From assembly GCA_016838945.1 (NCBI GenBank), contig JADLKP010000002.1, positions 1 to 50,436 of the forward strand: DNA of 50,436 nucleotides, read 5' to 3'. The position numbers and the translations under genes are program-made. Shown one piece after another: positions 33,097 through 40,260 of this stretch. The notes beneath the pieces were generated by a model that made no database searches, was not told where the DNA came from, and saw nothing but the letters and a program-made list of their open reading frames with translations. Each line of letters begins with the position of its first letter. Position 1 is the stretch's first letter. This DNA comes from Methanobrevibacter sp. (GTDB taxonomy: Archaea; Methanobacteriota; Methanobacteria; Methanobacteriales; Methanobacteriaceae).

Positions 33097-33268
33097 CATT
33101 TTCCTTGTCATGTTCCAATTCCCAAATCTTGAATATCAATTCTAATTTCTGCATCTGATTCTCTGTTTCTCTTTCCATCTGCTTATCTGCCATGTGTATG
33201 TACATGAACACAAGCCCACCTACTAATCCATATAGGAAGATTATTATTTCATAAGTTGCTTCAAGCAT
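33083..33268 (-). CDS. Single-span membrane protein
   Basis: 61 residues: an N-terminal membrane helix (YEIIIFLYGLVGGLVFMYIHMA) and a charged cytoplasmic helix. AAGGTGG lies upstream of the ATG, inside the preceding gene, so translation is coupled. Function unknown; possible superinfection or membrane-anchoring role. Confidence 0.5.
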   Translation of the reverse strand: MLEATYEIIIFLYGLVGGLVFMYIHMADKQMERETENQMQKLELIFKIWELEHDKENDEQM

Positions 33269-33381
33269 GATCTTTCCACCTTCCTTAATGATTTGAGTTT
33301 TTCAATGTCTGGTTTTGGCTGCATTTCTTCAGCTTGAATCTGTATCCTTATTATTCTTAACTTTTCATTCAATTGGTTCAT
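33244..33381 (-). CDS. Small charged protein
   Basis: 45 residues, MNQLNEKLRIIRIQIQAEEMQPKPDIEKLKS..., helical. It overlaps the following membrane-protein gene by 25 bases and the preceding gene slightly. No family recognised. The reading frame and tight packing make it likely real. Confidence 0.5.
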   Translation of the reverse strand: MNQLNEKLRIIRIQIQAEEMQPKPDIEKLKSLRKVERSCLKQLMK

Positions 33382-33742
33382 TATCCTCATCCTCTAAAGA
33401 TATGAATTCAAATTGTATATAGTACAGTAATGTTGAAGGTTTGATTTCATCATAGATTTCATATAATACCTCCTTCAATAGGTCTTCATGCAAGTAACCT
33501 TCTGTCCTTGCGATTTCCTTATTTATCTCATCAAACCGTATGTATTCTATGCATGTGATTTTGAGATAACCGAAGGGTTTGCATCTTAGGTTTTCAAAGA
33601 TGACTTTGTCAACATTGTAAGCTTGAATCTTATATCCTATTTTTGCATTGAAATGTCTACGTATTGTGCTGGTTTTGATTCCTTCCTTTATTGGGTTTAT
33701 ATATTCTTCATTGAATCCTAAATCATTTATCATTGTTATCAT
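33365..33742 (-). CDS. ASCH-domain-like protein
   Basis: 125 residues. NPIKEGIKTSTIRRHFNAKIGYKIQAYN ... FGYLKITCIEYIRFDEINKEIARTEGY follows the ASCH/PUA-like pattern (K-T-x-T-x-R near the start, a G-strand, a late 'AxxEG' motif). ASCH proteins bind RNA or modified nucleotides. In phages they may counter host defence or alter translation. The specific role is unknown. Confidence 0.6.
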   Translation of the reverse strand: MITMINDLGFNEEYINPIKEGIKTSTIRRHFNAKIGYKIQAYNVDKVIFENLRCKPFGYLKITCIEYIRFDEINKEIARTEGYLHEDLLKEVLYEIYDEIKPSTLLYYIQFEFISLEDEDNEPIE

Positions 33743-33747
33743 AACCT

Positions 33748-33966
33748 TTACTCTAATACTTTTCCAACAATGTAGATTCCCTCTGTAGGGTCAAACTCAT
33801 ATTCATCTTCATCTTTAACTAGCACATCAGTTTCGTAACCGAACAAAGTGGTGTACACTTCAATATCCTCATCATCAAGGAATTTCGGCAAGTCCTGTAT
33901 TTGCAATATTACTTCCACATTGTCCGGCACATCCTTTATCTTTTCCTTTAGCTCTCCAATATTCAT
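33748..33966 (-). CDS. Small acidic protein
   Basis: 72 residues: MNIGELKEKIKDVPDNVEVILQIQDLPKF then an acidic stretch and EGIYIVGKVLE. The opening resembles proteins with an 'LKExIKxLPDDxEVxI' beta-hairpin common in phages. Function unknown. It lies six bases from the next gene in the operon. Confidence 0.55.
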   Translation of the reverse strand: MNIGELKEKIKDVPDNVEVILQIQDLPKFLDDEDIEVYTTLFGYETDVLVKDEDEYEFDPTEGIYIVGKVLE

Positions 33967-33969
33967 GAT

Positions 33970-34299
33970 TCATTCCTCCCAGTATGTTTTGAACTTTTTT
34001 ATCTGTTTCAATGTTTCCTTATAGTCTCCATTGAATTGGATTCCTCTATCGTCAACATAACATGTGGCTGGTGGCTTGAAGCTTGTGACATCCGCCACAT
34101 ATTGCCATAGATCATACTCGTTCAGCCATCTTATGATATGTGAATACCTTCTAGCTGACAATATTATTACAGTGTATTTTTTATTCAGTTCCTGTAGGAA
34201 TTCCTTTGCACCATCCCTTGGTGTGCCTAGGTTGTCCCCATCGTATCCATGGTAGTTGTTGAGTACTCCGTCGAAGTCTATGCATATTGTCGGTTTCAT
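33970..34299 (-). CDS. HAD-superfamily hydrolase
   Basis: 109 residues. Motif I IDFDGVLN (Asp8, Asp10), motif II VIILSARR (Ser), and motif III/IV CYVDDRG define a compact HAD phosphatase without a cap domain. Phage versions often act on nucleotides or polynucleotide 3' ends. The substrate is not predictable here. It overlaps the next upstream gene by four bases. Confidence 0.8.
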   Translation of the reverse strand: MKPTICIDFDGVLNNYHGYDGDNLGTPRDGAKEFLQELNKKYTVIILSARRYSHIIRWLNEYDLWQYVADVTSFKPPATCYVDDRGIQFNGDYKETLKQIKKFKTYWEE

Positions 34300-34478
34300 T
34301 TTTTAGCCTCCCAGTATTCGCATTTGGTCATATGGCCGTTCCTTTCTCCGAGGGAATGTTCTTTGTAACGGCCTAATTCGCAATCGGTTACATCCTCTCC
34401 CTCAAATGTGTATCCGTATTCAATGAAGTTTTTGCATTCGAGACATGATACAAAGCTGATGATTTTCTCTTCAGTCAT
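34296..34478 (-). CDS. Small cysteine-containing protein
   Basis: 60 residues with CxxC (SCLECKNF) and two later cysteines (DCELGR, KCEYW), a likely zinc-binding module. It overlaps genes on both sides by one to four bases, as expected in this densely coupled operon. Function unknown. Confidence 0.55.
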   Translation of the reverse strand: MTEEKIISFVSCLECKNFIEYGYTFEGEDVTDCELGRYKEHSLGERNGHMTKCEYWEAKK

Positions 34479-34873
34479 TATACCTCACCATCAATTACTC
34501 TTTCTAAAAAATCTATTTTATCAATTAATTTATTATTTTCCTTTCGCAACTGCTCATTTTCCTCAACAAGTCTATTCAACAAGTTAATAACCAATACAAC
34601 ATCATTCCCATCTTGAAGATAATAAGTCATATTATCAACATTATTATTGATTATATGATAATCATCACCTAATACACAAGTAAATTTTTTCTCACTCATT
34701 CCTAACTTATCTTGCAAATCAATAATCTGATAATGCAACTGCTCATTCTTTTCTTGCAATTCATTCAAACATTCTACTACTTCAAGGAAAGTCATCGGTT
34801 CTCCCTTATCAAAATAGATTACTCTGTTCACATTTTCATCATAATCAACACTAAATCGTTTACTCATCATCAC
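34478..34873 (-). CDS. Coiled-coil early protein with internal duplication
   Basis: Up to 131 residues. It contains two tandem copies of one module: FSVDYDENVNRVIYFDKGEPMTFLEVVECLNELQEKNEQL, then FTCVLGDDYHIINNNVDN ... VVLVINLLNRLVEENEQL. Each copy is a short beta part followed by LNxLxEENEQL coiled coil. The second copy begins with its own Met-Ser, suggesting fusion of two adjacent paralogues. Related modules occur in several neighbours. Function unknown. Confidence 0.6.
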   Translation of the reverse strand: MMMSKRFSVDYDENVNRVIYFDKGEPMTFLEVVECLNELQEKNEQLHYQIIDLQDKLGMSEKKFTCVLGDDYHIINNNVDNMTYYLQDGNDVVLVINLLNRLVEENEQLRKENNKLIDKIDFLERVIDGEV

Positions 34874-35174
34874 AACCCCTTACAAATCGCTCTATTTCTT
34901 TAATGTCTTTTTCCTTGAATATTTTATCCAATTTATCCATATCTTCACCAATATGACTTGAATATTCATTAATAACAGTTTCTTCAGATTGATATAGTAA
35001 ATCTAATAAAATATTGATAGTGTCTTGTTGCTCATTCAACTTATCAACAATCTCATCCAAATCTTCATAACTGTAAGTTTCTTTTGTATCAGTTATCACT
35101 TTTGCAATCCTACTTACATCTGTATCACAATCAGTTATTTCAACTGTTTCAAAAATATATCGTTTCTCATCCAT
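34860..35174 (-). CDS. Early protein of the same coiled-coil family
   Basis: 104 residues: a strand-rich start (RYIFETVEITDCDTDVSRIAKVITDTKETYSYEDLDEIVDKLNEQQDTINILLDLL), then a helical tail. The 'LDEIVDKLNEQQ' segment aligns with the neighbours' LNEL motif. Overlaps the following gene. Function unknown. Confidence 0.55.
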   Translation of the reverse strand: MDEKRYIFETVEITDCDTDVSRIAKVITDTKETYSYEDLDEIVDKLNEQQDTINILLDLLYQSEETVINEYSSHIGEDMDKLDKIFKEKDIKEIERFVRGCDDE

Positions 35175-35175
35175 A

Positions 35176-35601
35176 CTAATCCCCTTCCTCTTTAAGATAC
35201 ATATTAATCAATTTCACAATATCCTCTTCACTCCCATAGTATAAAGTTTCATATGCTAACCCTTGTCCGCCTAACCAGTCGCAAAAATCAAAGATTATCT
35301 TAAACTTACTCTTATTGAGATTCCTTAATTGTCCTTTCTGCCTAATCACTTTGCTTTCCAAATTGCTTATCAATTCCTTCTTATTCTTCATATCTTTCTT
35401 TAAGCTTTTATTTTCAAGCATTGTTTCCAAATATTTTCTTTCAAACTTGTCTTTATGGATTTTGAGATAATTGTTCTCAATATCCAATTCGTTTAATTTG
35501 CTTTCTACATCTGTCCAAGACATATGATTTCCTTCAGGATCATTAATATAAATAGACCCAAATTCAGAAATAGTGTCAATATGATATCTTCCCTTACTCA
35601 T
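35176..35601 (-). CDS. Early protein of the same coiled-coil family
   Basis: 141 residues. The start YHIDTISEFGSIYINDPEGNHMSWTDVESKLNELDIENNYLKI shows the module (strand, turn, LNELxxEN), followed by a Lys-rich coiled coil and a C-terminal segment with FDFCDWLGGQGLAYETLYYGSEEDIV. It overlaps the upstream gene by eight bases. Function unknown. Confidence 0.55.
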   Translation of the reverse strand: MSKGRYHIDTISEFGSIYINDPEGNHMSWTDVESKLNELDIENNYLKIHKDKFERKYLETMLENKSLKKDMKNKKELISNLESKVIRQKGQLRNLNKSKFKIIFDFCDWLGGQGLAYETLYYGSEEDIVKLINMYLKEEGD

Positions 35602-36124
35602 CTATATCACCATTATGCTCGCATTTCAATTCATTAAAACCATTATCCCTATTCAAAACATAAATAAGACTACGAATATCAGAGGGCTTATGCAAATCAA
35701 ACAACTGACTTTCATCTCCGTATTGGATATAAAAATCATTAACAATCTTCAAAAAAGGTTTTTCACTCATATCATCTCTTATTTTGAAGTCAGCACATTC
35801 GCCAACTTCTTCAAATTCATAAATTCCTCCCTTGCTTTTATGTCCTTTCAAGCAGCACATATCATATTCATAAACACCTTCCGTATAACAAAAATGAGAA
35901 GTGTAATTAGCATGTTCGCAGAGTTCACATAATTCCACATGATAAAAATTACTCAAGATCATTATCAGATTTTCATTTTTAACATATAACTCATTCAACA
36001 AATTAACAGCAGTTTCAAATATTCCCTCATCCTCAATAGGGTATGCGTCCCCAGTCTCTGCATCAACTATTGAATAAGGCACTATTTCAGTATCAAGATA
36101 AAACTTAACAAATGATTCACTCAT
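35594..36124 (-). CDS. Early protein of the same family with a cysteine cluster
   Basis: 176 residues. It begins FVKFYLDTEIVPYSIVDAETGDAYPIEDEGIFETAVNLLNELYVKNENL (the shared module). A central CELCEHANYTSHFCYTEGVYEYDMCCLKGH with six cysteines probably binds zinc. The DMCCLKGHK part resembles a small phage zinc motif. Function unknown. Confidence 0.55.
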   Translation of the reverse strand: MSESFVKFYLDTEIVPYSIVDAETGDAYPIEDEGIFETAVNLLNELYVKNENLIMILSNFYHVELCELCEHANYTSHFCYTEGVYEYDMCCLKGHKSKGGIYEFEEVGECADFKIRDDMSEKPFLKIVNDFYIQYGDESQLFDLHKPSDIRSLIYVLNRDNGFNELKCEHNGDIDE

Positions 36125-36390
36125 ACTTTCACATTCCCTATATATTTGAACAGTCTCCCATCCTTGAGCAATATGTACCCTTCAACATCATTGCCATGTC
36201 CGCAACAGGCAGAATGTATCATTTCACAATCCTTCAATCCTTGAAGGCAGTGATCGACATCATCAACTGGATATTCCTTGCATTTCACACAAGGCTTAGC
36301 CAAGTCATCAGACCCATCAGACCATTTCCATTTTTTATCTTTCGTATCATAATATACTTCATTTCCACGAATGGACATTTTAGCAGTCAT
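36121..36390 (-). CDS. Small CCGHG-motif phage protein
   Basis: 89 residues: KPCVKCKEYPVDDVDHCLQGLKDCEMIHSACCGHGNDVEGYILLKDGRLFKY. The CxxC...CCGHG pattern is a recurrent small phage/mobile-element protein that I recognise by motif only; presumably zinc-binding. It overlaps the following gene by four bases. Confidence 0.65.
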   Translation of the reverse strand: MTAKMSIRGNEVYYDTKDKKWKWSDGSDDLAKPCVKCKEYPVDDVDHCLQGLKDCEMIHSACCGHGNDVEGYILLKDGRLFKYIGNVKV

Positions 36391-36391
36391 T

Positions 36392-36685
36392 CTATATCAC
36401 ACCCATACGCTTAGCAAACTTCCTCAAATCCTCATGCCCACCAACAACATCCTTCAAACCAACCTCAAACTTTAAGCATCTTCTGCGGAAATGATGAAGA
36501 GAAATCTTCATATTATCATTCCTGCTCTTTTCAATCCTCAAATCCTCACGTACAAAATCAGCTTCATTCAACAACAAGACGATCCGTTCATTGCTAATCA
36601 CTAAACCATTTTCACAGATTCTGCCATCATCATTAATGGCAAATACCTTATCTCTCATATTATCATCAATCCTCTTCATAATCAC
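36392..36685 (-). CDS. Early protein, unknown
   Basis: 97 residues (ATG at 36679 is a likely start). RDKVFAINDDGRICENGLVISNERIVLLLNEADFVREDLRIEKSRND has the beta part plus LLNEA segment of the coiled-coil family, then a basic helical tail. Overlaps the next upstream gene. Function unknown. Confidence 0.5.
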   Translation of the reverse strand: MIMKRIDDNMRDKVFAINDDGRICENGLVISNERIVLLLNEADFVREDLRIEKSRNDNMKISLHHFRRRCLKFEVGLKDVVGGHEDLRKFAKRMGVI

Positions 36686-37109
36686 ATTCCAGTATTTGAG
36701 CGGTTTCCAATTCCTTAATTATCCAATCTGGAACTTGGCCTTTAAGGGAATCGACAATACGATTAAAAGCATTGACCCTGGCCTGTATTTCCCTCGCATT
36801 CTTAAACCTTAACATCTTATGCCTTTGGCATTCATTGTAAAGTTCCTGGTATTCCTTTTCTCGCTTTTCATTTATTTCAGCTTGAGCATCAATAACACGG
36901 TCTTGTCTGTTTAAAGCTTCCACAACTTCTGTCCCATCCATGCTGTTTTCAAGCAAGTATTCTCTCCAGTCATCCTTTGCGTGTTCCTCTTGGAATTCCT
37001 CTCCTTCATAATCCTTGAGGAAATCCTCATAGGTTTTGTTGAGTTTTTGTGTGTCTGTTATGTAGTAGATCTCATCCATATCTACACTTTGGTATCTTTC
37101 GTTTTCCAT
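36666..37109 (-). CDS. Early coiled-coil protein
   Basis: 147 residues from MENERYQSVDMDE (GGAGG nine bases upstream; the longer frame to 37136 is less likely). Shared features with neighbours: ERYQSVDMDEIYYI ... at the start and MDGTEVVEALNRQDRVIDAQAEI coiled coil. A basic middle (ECQRHKMLRFKNAREIQARVNAF) could bind nucleic acid. Function unknown. Confidence 0.55.
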   Translation of the reverse strand: MENERYQSVDMDEIYYITDTQKLNKTYEDFLKDYEGEEFQEEHAKDDWREYLLENSMDGTEVVEALNRQDRVIDAQAEINEKREKEYQELYNECQRHKMLRFKNAREIQARVNAFNRIVDSLKGQVPDWIIKELETAQILECDYEED

Positions 37110-37113
37110 TAAC

Positions 37114-37344
37114 CTAATCCTCCTCTGGTATTTCATTATTGATTTCTAAACGATTTAGAATACGAACTTTCATATCATCCTGAACAATTTCCATGCCTAA
37201 AGGGTAAACTCCAACATCTTCATAGTCTTCTTGAATCAGATTCCCTAGACTTTTACTGTGATCGTGAATGTGTTCATAAATGTCACACCCATTTTCTGAA
37301 GGAATCCTTAAGATTACAGCAAACAAAACATCATAACAATTCAT
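37114..37344 (-). CDS. Small early protein
   Basis: 76 residues: MNCYDVLFAVILRIPSENGCDIYEHIHDHSKSLGNLIQEDYEDVGVYPLGMEIVQDDMKVRIL. Mixed alpha/beta without a recognised motif. It lies just upstream of the 36666-37109 gene; the GGAGG for that gene lies in its last codons. Function unknown. Confidence 0.5.
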   Translation of the reverse strand: MNCYDVLFAVILRIPSENGCDIYEHIHDHSKSLGNLIQEDYEDVGVYPLGMEIVQDDMKVRILNRLEINNEIPEED

Positions 37345-37364
37345 TTAAATTTCACCTCTTCAAT

Positions 37365-37658
37365 TTATAATCTCATTTGCTTCTTTTCATCAGACACTCG
37401 ACTTTGCAGAGTGTCAATATCATCACTTAAACGCCTTATATCTCTTCTGAAATCAGACAAACGGAAATCAAGAACATCATCCACATAATCCTCCATGATC
37501 TTTTTCAACCTTTTATTAGTGCCCTTATCTATACTTCTGCTCAGCTCTTTCAAATCTTTCACATCATCGATTAGCTCATCAAGCTTAGCATTCATATTAT
37601 CTATCTTTTCCTCTAATTTTTCAACATCATTAATACAGTAACAACCATCATCACACAT
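37365..37658 (-). CDS. Coiled-coil early protein
   Basis: 97 residues. A short cysteine-rich start (MCDDGCYC) is followed by an uninterrupted charged coiled coil (VEKLEEKIDNMNAKLDELIDDVKDLKEL ...). Likely oligomeric. GGAGGAT lies upstream of the ATG. Function unknown. Confidence 0.5.
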   Translation of the reverse strand: MCDDGCYCINDVEKLEEKIDNMNAKLDELIDDVKDLKELSRSIDKGTNKRLKKIMEDYVDDVLDFRLSDFRRDIRRLSDDIDTLQSRVSDEKKQMRL

Positions 37659-37679
37659 AGTACCATATCCTCCTTTTTT

Positions 37680-37895
37680 CTACCATTCTAATAAACTAGT
37701 CTGTCTTTCATTACTAACATGCAAATCAGTTTCTTCAACACGTATAACATTATGCGAAGCATTATCAACAATCTCCACATAACCCATCTCACAATTATAG
37801 CAAATATAACCCCTACGTGATACAGGTTCTTCAGGAGAGCAATGGGCAAACATTTGCCTAATATGCTTTTTACACTTTGGACAAACCTTCATCAT
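37680..37895 (-). CDS. Zinc-ribbon early protein
   Basis: 71 residues: VCPKCKKHIRQMFAHC ... RRGYICYNCEMGYVEIVD. CPKC and CYNC form a zinc ribbon, with a basic stretch between. Likely nucleic-acid or protein binding. GGAAGGC precedes the start. Function unknown. Confidence 0.6.
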   Translation of the reverse strand: MMKVCPKCKKHIRQMFAHCSPEEPVSRRGYICYNCEMGYVEIVDNASHNVIRVEETDLHVSNERQTSLLEW

Positions 37896-37955
37896 TAAGC
37901 CTTCCTTAAATAATAATGACTATATGAATACTTTTCTTTGATTATGAAATCATTT

Positions 37956-38126
37956 TCAATCAAGGCTTTTAGTGACGATTTCCCTCACTTCAGGGTCCAA
38001 ATCCTTTAGTCCGGACTGAATCCTTTCGTCAAATGTCTTGTTGTCATCAGGATTGTTCTCATCCCAGCAGCTGACAATGAAATCAGTTGCTTTATTTACA
38101 TTTTCCTTGAATTTTTCACTACCCAT
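37956..38126 (-). CDS. Small acidic early protein
   Basis: 56 residues from MGSEKFKENVNKATDFIVSCWDENNP (GGAGG seven bases before the ATG; the longer frame to 38159 is rejected for that reason). Helical, ending EVREIVTKSLD. Function unknown. Confidence 0.5.
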   Translation of the reverse strand: MGSEKFKENVNKATDFIVSCWDENNPDDNKTFDERIQSGLKDLDPEVREIVTKSLD

Positions 38127-38158
38127 CTCAATTCCTCCATTTAATACAATCCAAATCA

Positions 38159-38383
38159 TTAAATATACACATTCAATATTTTCTTCCTGAACTCCCTAGC
38201 AAAAATTTTACAATGCCAATGTTTCCTACCATGAAAATCATAGATCTTACCATTTATCATAGTAACCCTAACAAGAGAATTGCCTTCTTCTGTCCTATAT
38301 ATTCCACAGCTAAGGACTTTGCTCCTTATCCTAAAGAACCTATCATATAGGTATTCTCGGCCTTTCTTGGTAGTGATACTCAT
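38159..38383 (-). CDS. Small basic early protein
   Basis: 74 residues, basic (RRK-rich) and strand-rich: RFFRIRSKVLSCGIYRTEEGNSLVRVTMINGKIYDFHGRKHWHCKIFAREFRKK. The start ATG overlaps the stop of the next upstream small gene (ATGA). It could bind nucleic acid. Function unknown. Confidence 0.5.
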   Translation of the reverse strand: MSITTKKGREYLYDRFFRIRSKVLSCGIYRTEEGNSLVRVTMINGKIYDFHGRKHWHCKIFAREFRKKILNVYI

Positions 38384-38484
38384 TCCTCATCACTCCTGAA
38401 GATACAGTTTTCATAACTTAGAATATCATCAAACAAGTCACAATAATCATCAGTTTTATGTTTGCAATCCTCGAAAAAACTCAT
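38380..38484 (-). CDS. 34-residue early protein
   Basis: MSFFEDCKHKTDDYCDLFDDI then SYENCIFRSDEE. Three cysteines in CKH...YCD...NCIF order suggest metal binding. It overlaps both neighbours by ATGA, and GGTGAG lies upstream of its start, so it is probably translated. Confidence 0.5.
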   Translation of the reverse strand: MSFFEDCKHKTDDYCDLFDDILSYENCIFRSDEE

Positions 38485-38639
38485 ATGTACTCACCTATCC
38501 TTTTGAACCTGACTTCATAATCATATGGCAGAATATCTAACCCTATGAGAACATCCTCCAGTTCCTCGGATATGGCCTTATGGTCATCACCAGGAACACA
38601 TTTAACATGTATCATAACATTAAAGCAATTGGTTTTCAT
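38481..38639 (-). CDS. 52-residue early protein
   Basis: MKTNCFNVMIHVKCVPGDDHK then AISEELEDVLIGLDILPYDYEVRFKRIGEYI. It has a beta-alpha-beta character. Its start overlaps the stop of the HNH gene and its stop overlaps the next start, both as ATGA, which is good evidence for a real, coupled gene. Function unknown. Confidence 0.55.
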   Translation of the reverse strand: MKTNCFNVMIHVKCVPGDDHKAISEELEDVLIGLDILPYDYEVRFKRIGEYI

Positions 38640-39043
38640 AATTCATTCCACCTTAAACCTCTTCTGTCAATGTAATGAAAAACACTACTGACATTGCTGT
38701 AGCCTAATTCATCTGCAATTGCTTGCATAGTCATTCCCTTATTCTTTTCAGCTGAAAGGAATGTTACTCCTCCTGCCTTGTCGATGCGGCCATTACCCCA
38801 ATTGGGATTATTGATCATGTTGAAATGCAATTTATGATGGTTGCTCTTTGAGAGCAATATCATATTGCTTGGGTCATTATTGGTTTTGTCATTGTCCAAA
38901 TGGTGAATGTGGAATCCTTCTGGTATTGGTCCAAAATGTTCCTCATACACTAACCTATGCAATAATTTGCCCTGGTGGATTCCAGAGCTTACTTGATAGT
39001 ACCCATCCTTTCTTTTGTATGCATTACCGAATTTAGTTTCCAT
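38636..39043 (-). CDS. HNH endonuclease (homing-type)
   Basis: 135 residues. An NUMOD-like start (FGNAYKRKDGYYQVSSGIHQGKLLHRLVYEEHFG), HNH core EGFHIHHLDNDKTNNDPSNMILLSKSNHHKLHF, and a C-terminal helix-turn-helix (GMTMQAIADELGYSNVSSVFHYIDRRG). It cuts DNA at a site read by the C-terminal domain. Free-standing nucleases of this type are usually selfish elements, but close packing after the MCM-HNH gene raises the chance of a replication or packaging role. Confidence 0.85.
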   Translation of the reverse strand: METKFGNAYKRKDGYYQVSSGIHQGKLLHRLVYEEHFGPIPEGFHIHHLDNDKTNNDPSNMILLSKSNHHKLHFNMINNPNWGNGRIDKAGGVTFLSAEKNKGMTMQAIADELGYSNVSSVFHYIDRRGLRWNEL

Positions 39044-39060
39044 CTTTAAACAACCCCTGA

Positions 39061-40086
39061 TTATCTATTCCCAAATCGTTTAATAAACTTTGCAAATTTA
39101 GCAGCATTAATCTCCCTAATCCCATATACGCTATGATACTTATCATGACAAAATTGACATAATACTATACCATTGCCAACATCATAAGCTAGTTCAGGAT
39201 ACTGTTCATAACCAAATATATGGTGTGCATGCAGCCTCTTATCCAATCCACAGCATTGGCAAACCTTATCTCTCCTTAACACTTGATTTCTCCAATTAGT
39301 GTATTCTGCAGACTTTCTTGAAACCAAATCCTCAACAGACTCAATGTCAAGATCATCATCAAGGTATTCAATATGATTAACCAACAAATATTTATCAAAT
39401 TCCCCTTTACTGTCATTGGTTACCTTTAGGATTCCTGTTAACCTGACATTATCATTAACTAATAATTTGTTCACAATATCATCCCCAAGGATTACAGGAA
39501 GATAGACCCTCACGTCTCTCTCACTCAAATCCTTTTTAAAATTAGTTAAAACACATTTTTGGAAATCCACATAAGAAGATTCATCTCTCAAGAATCTGAA
39601 AGCTCGGCCTCCACATTCATTACAGATAGAAGGTTCTTGAATATGTTCTCCTGGAGTCTGTGCCATTTTATGCAATCTCATACAACTTGCGCACTCAAAA
39701 ACCGCTTCCTTTACCTTTGGATGGGTTTTAGCTACAGATTTGATAACTCCTTCAACTGAAATTAAATTATTTATATGTCTGCTGCTTGTATCAAGCAATG
39801 AAATGTTATTGTCAATATCCTTAAACCTGATGTTCAATTCAACTTCTTCCATTGAAGGATTGATATTTTTAATGGCTCTTTGTGCAGCTGCAATAACCTC
39901 TTCTGGTTTCCATATTAGTAATTCAACCAAATCAGGGTCAAACTTCTCCAGGTCTTCATAATTGACTGTAAGTGATCTTTCATCAGGATATTTTTTTAAA
40001 ATTTCAAATACATCATCCTTGTAAATTATAGAGAAGAATTCTTCAAATTTGGCAAGTGTTGTTTTTGTTTTGAAATCATCATCCAT
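39061..40086 (-). CDS. MCM N-terminal domain fused to an HNH endonuclease, no helicase domain
   Basis: 341 residues from MDDDFKTKTT (GGAGG eight bases upstream); an upstream in-frame extension to 40215 is hydrophobic, AT-derived and rejected. Residues 10-245 match the N-terminal tier of archaeal MCM closely: LAKFEEFFS, YEDLEKFDPDLVELLI, EELNIRF-type strand, VEGVIKSVAKTHPKVKEAVFEC, zinc ribbon Cys132/135/155/158 with EPSICNECGGRAFRFLRDES. The MCM AAA+ ATPase is absent. Residues 262-320 are an HNH nuclease instead: RRDKVCQCCG ... LHAHHIF ... GNGIVLCQFCHDKYH. It may bind or decoy host MCM rings, or nick an origin next door. Role is inference; both domains are plain. Confidence 0.88.
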   Translation of the reverse strand: MDDDFKTKTTLAKFEEFFSIIYKDDVFEILKKYPDERSLTVNYEDLEKFDPDLVELLIWKPEEVIAAAQRAIKNINPSMEEVELNIRFKDIDNNISLLDTSSRHINNLISVEGVIKSVAKTHPKVKEAVFECASCMRLHKMAQTPGEHIQEPSICNECGGRAFRFLRDESSYVDFQKCVLTNFKKDLSERDVRVYLPVILGDDIVNKLLVNDNVRLTGILKVTNDSKGEFDKYLLVNHIEYLDDDLDIESVEDLVSRKSAEYTNWRNQVLRRDKVCQCCGLDKRLHAHHIFGYEQYPELAYDVGNGIVLCQFCHDKYHSVYGIREINAAKFAKFIKRFGNR

Positions 40087-40260
40087 TTTAAATCCTCCAT
40101 AATATAATAATAATAAAAAAATATTTTTTAATAATAATATAATATAATAAAATTTTTTTAACGAAGATATATAGTAAGGAATACACACTAGTGTGTATAG
40201 TGTGTATAAATACACACTCCTATTCCTATGTCTTCGCAGAAATTTTTTACACTTGAAACA
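40087..40260. promoter_or_regulatory. Iteron/dyad cluster with AT-rich tract: candidate origin or operator
   Basis: Four copies of ATACACACT (or its complement AGTGTGTAT) lie at 40181-40189, 40190-40198, 40199-40207 and 40210-40218. They form an 18-bp perfect palindrome and a 20-bp dyad. CGAAGA (40162-40167) and TCTTCG (40231-40236) flank the cluster. An almost pure A/T tract of about 75 bases follows (40097-40170). The second dyad contains TATAAATA, so it could be the promoter of the MCM-HNH gene under repressor control. Origin-like iterons plus an unwinding tract fit equally well. Confidence 0.65.

Noticed and set aside
40087-40215. 43-residue hydrophobic N-terminal extension of the MCM-HNH protein
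   Set aside because: Encoded by the iteron and A/T tract; MDDDF has a proper GGAGG and matches the MCM N-terminus.
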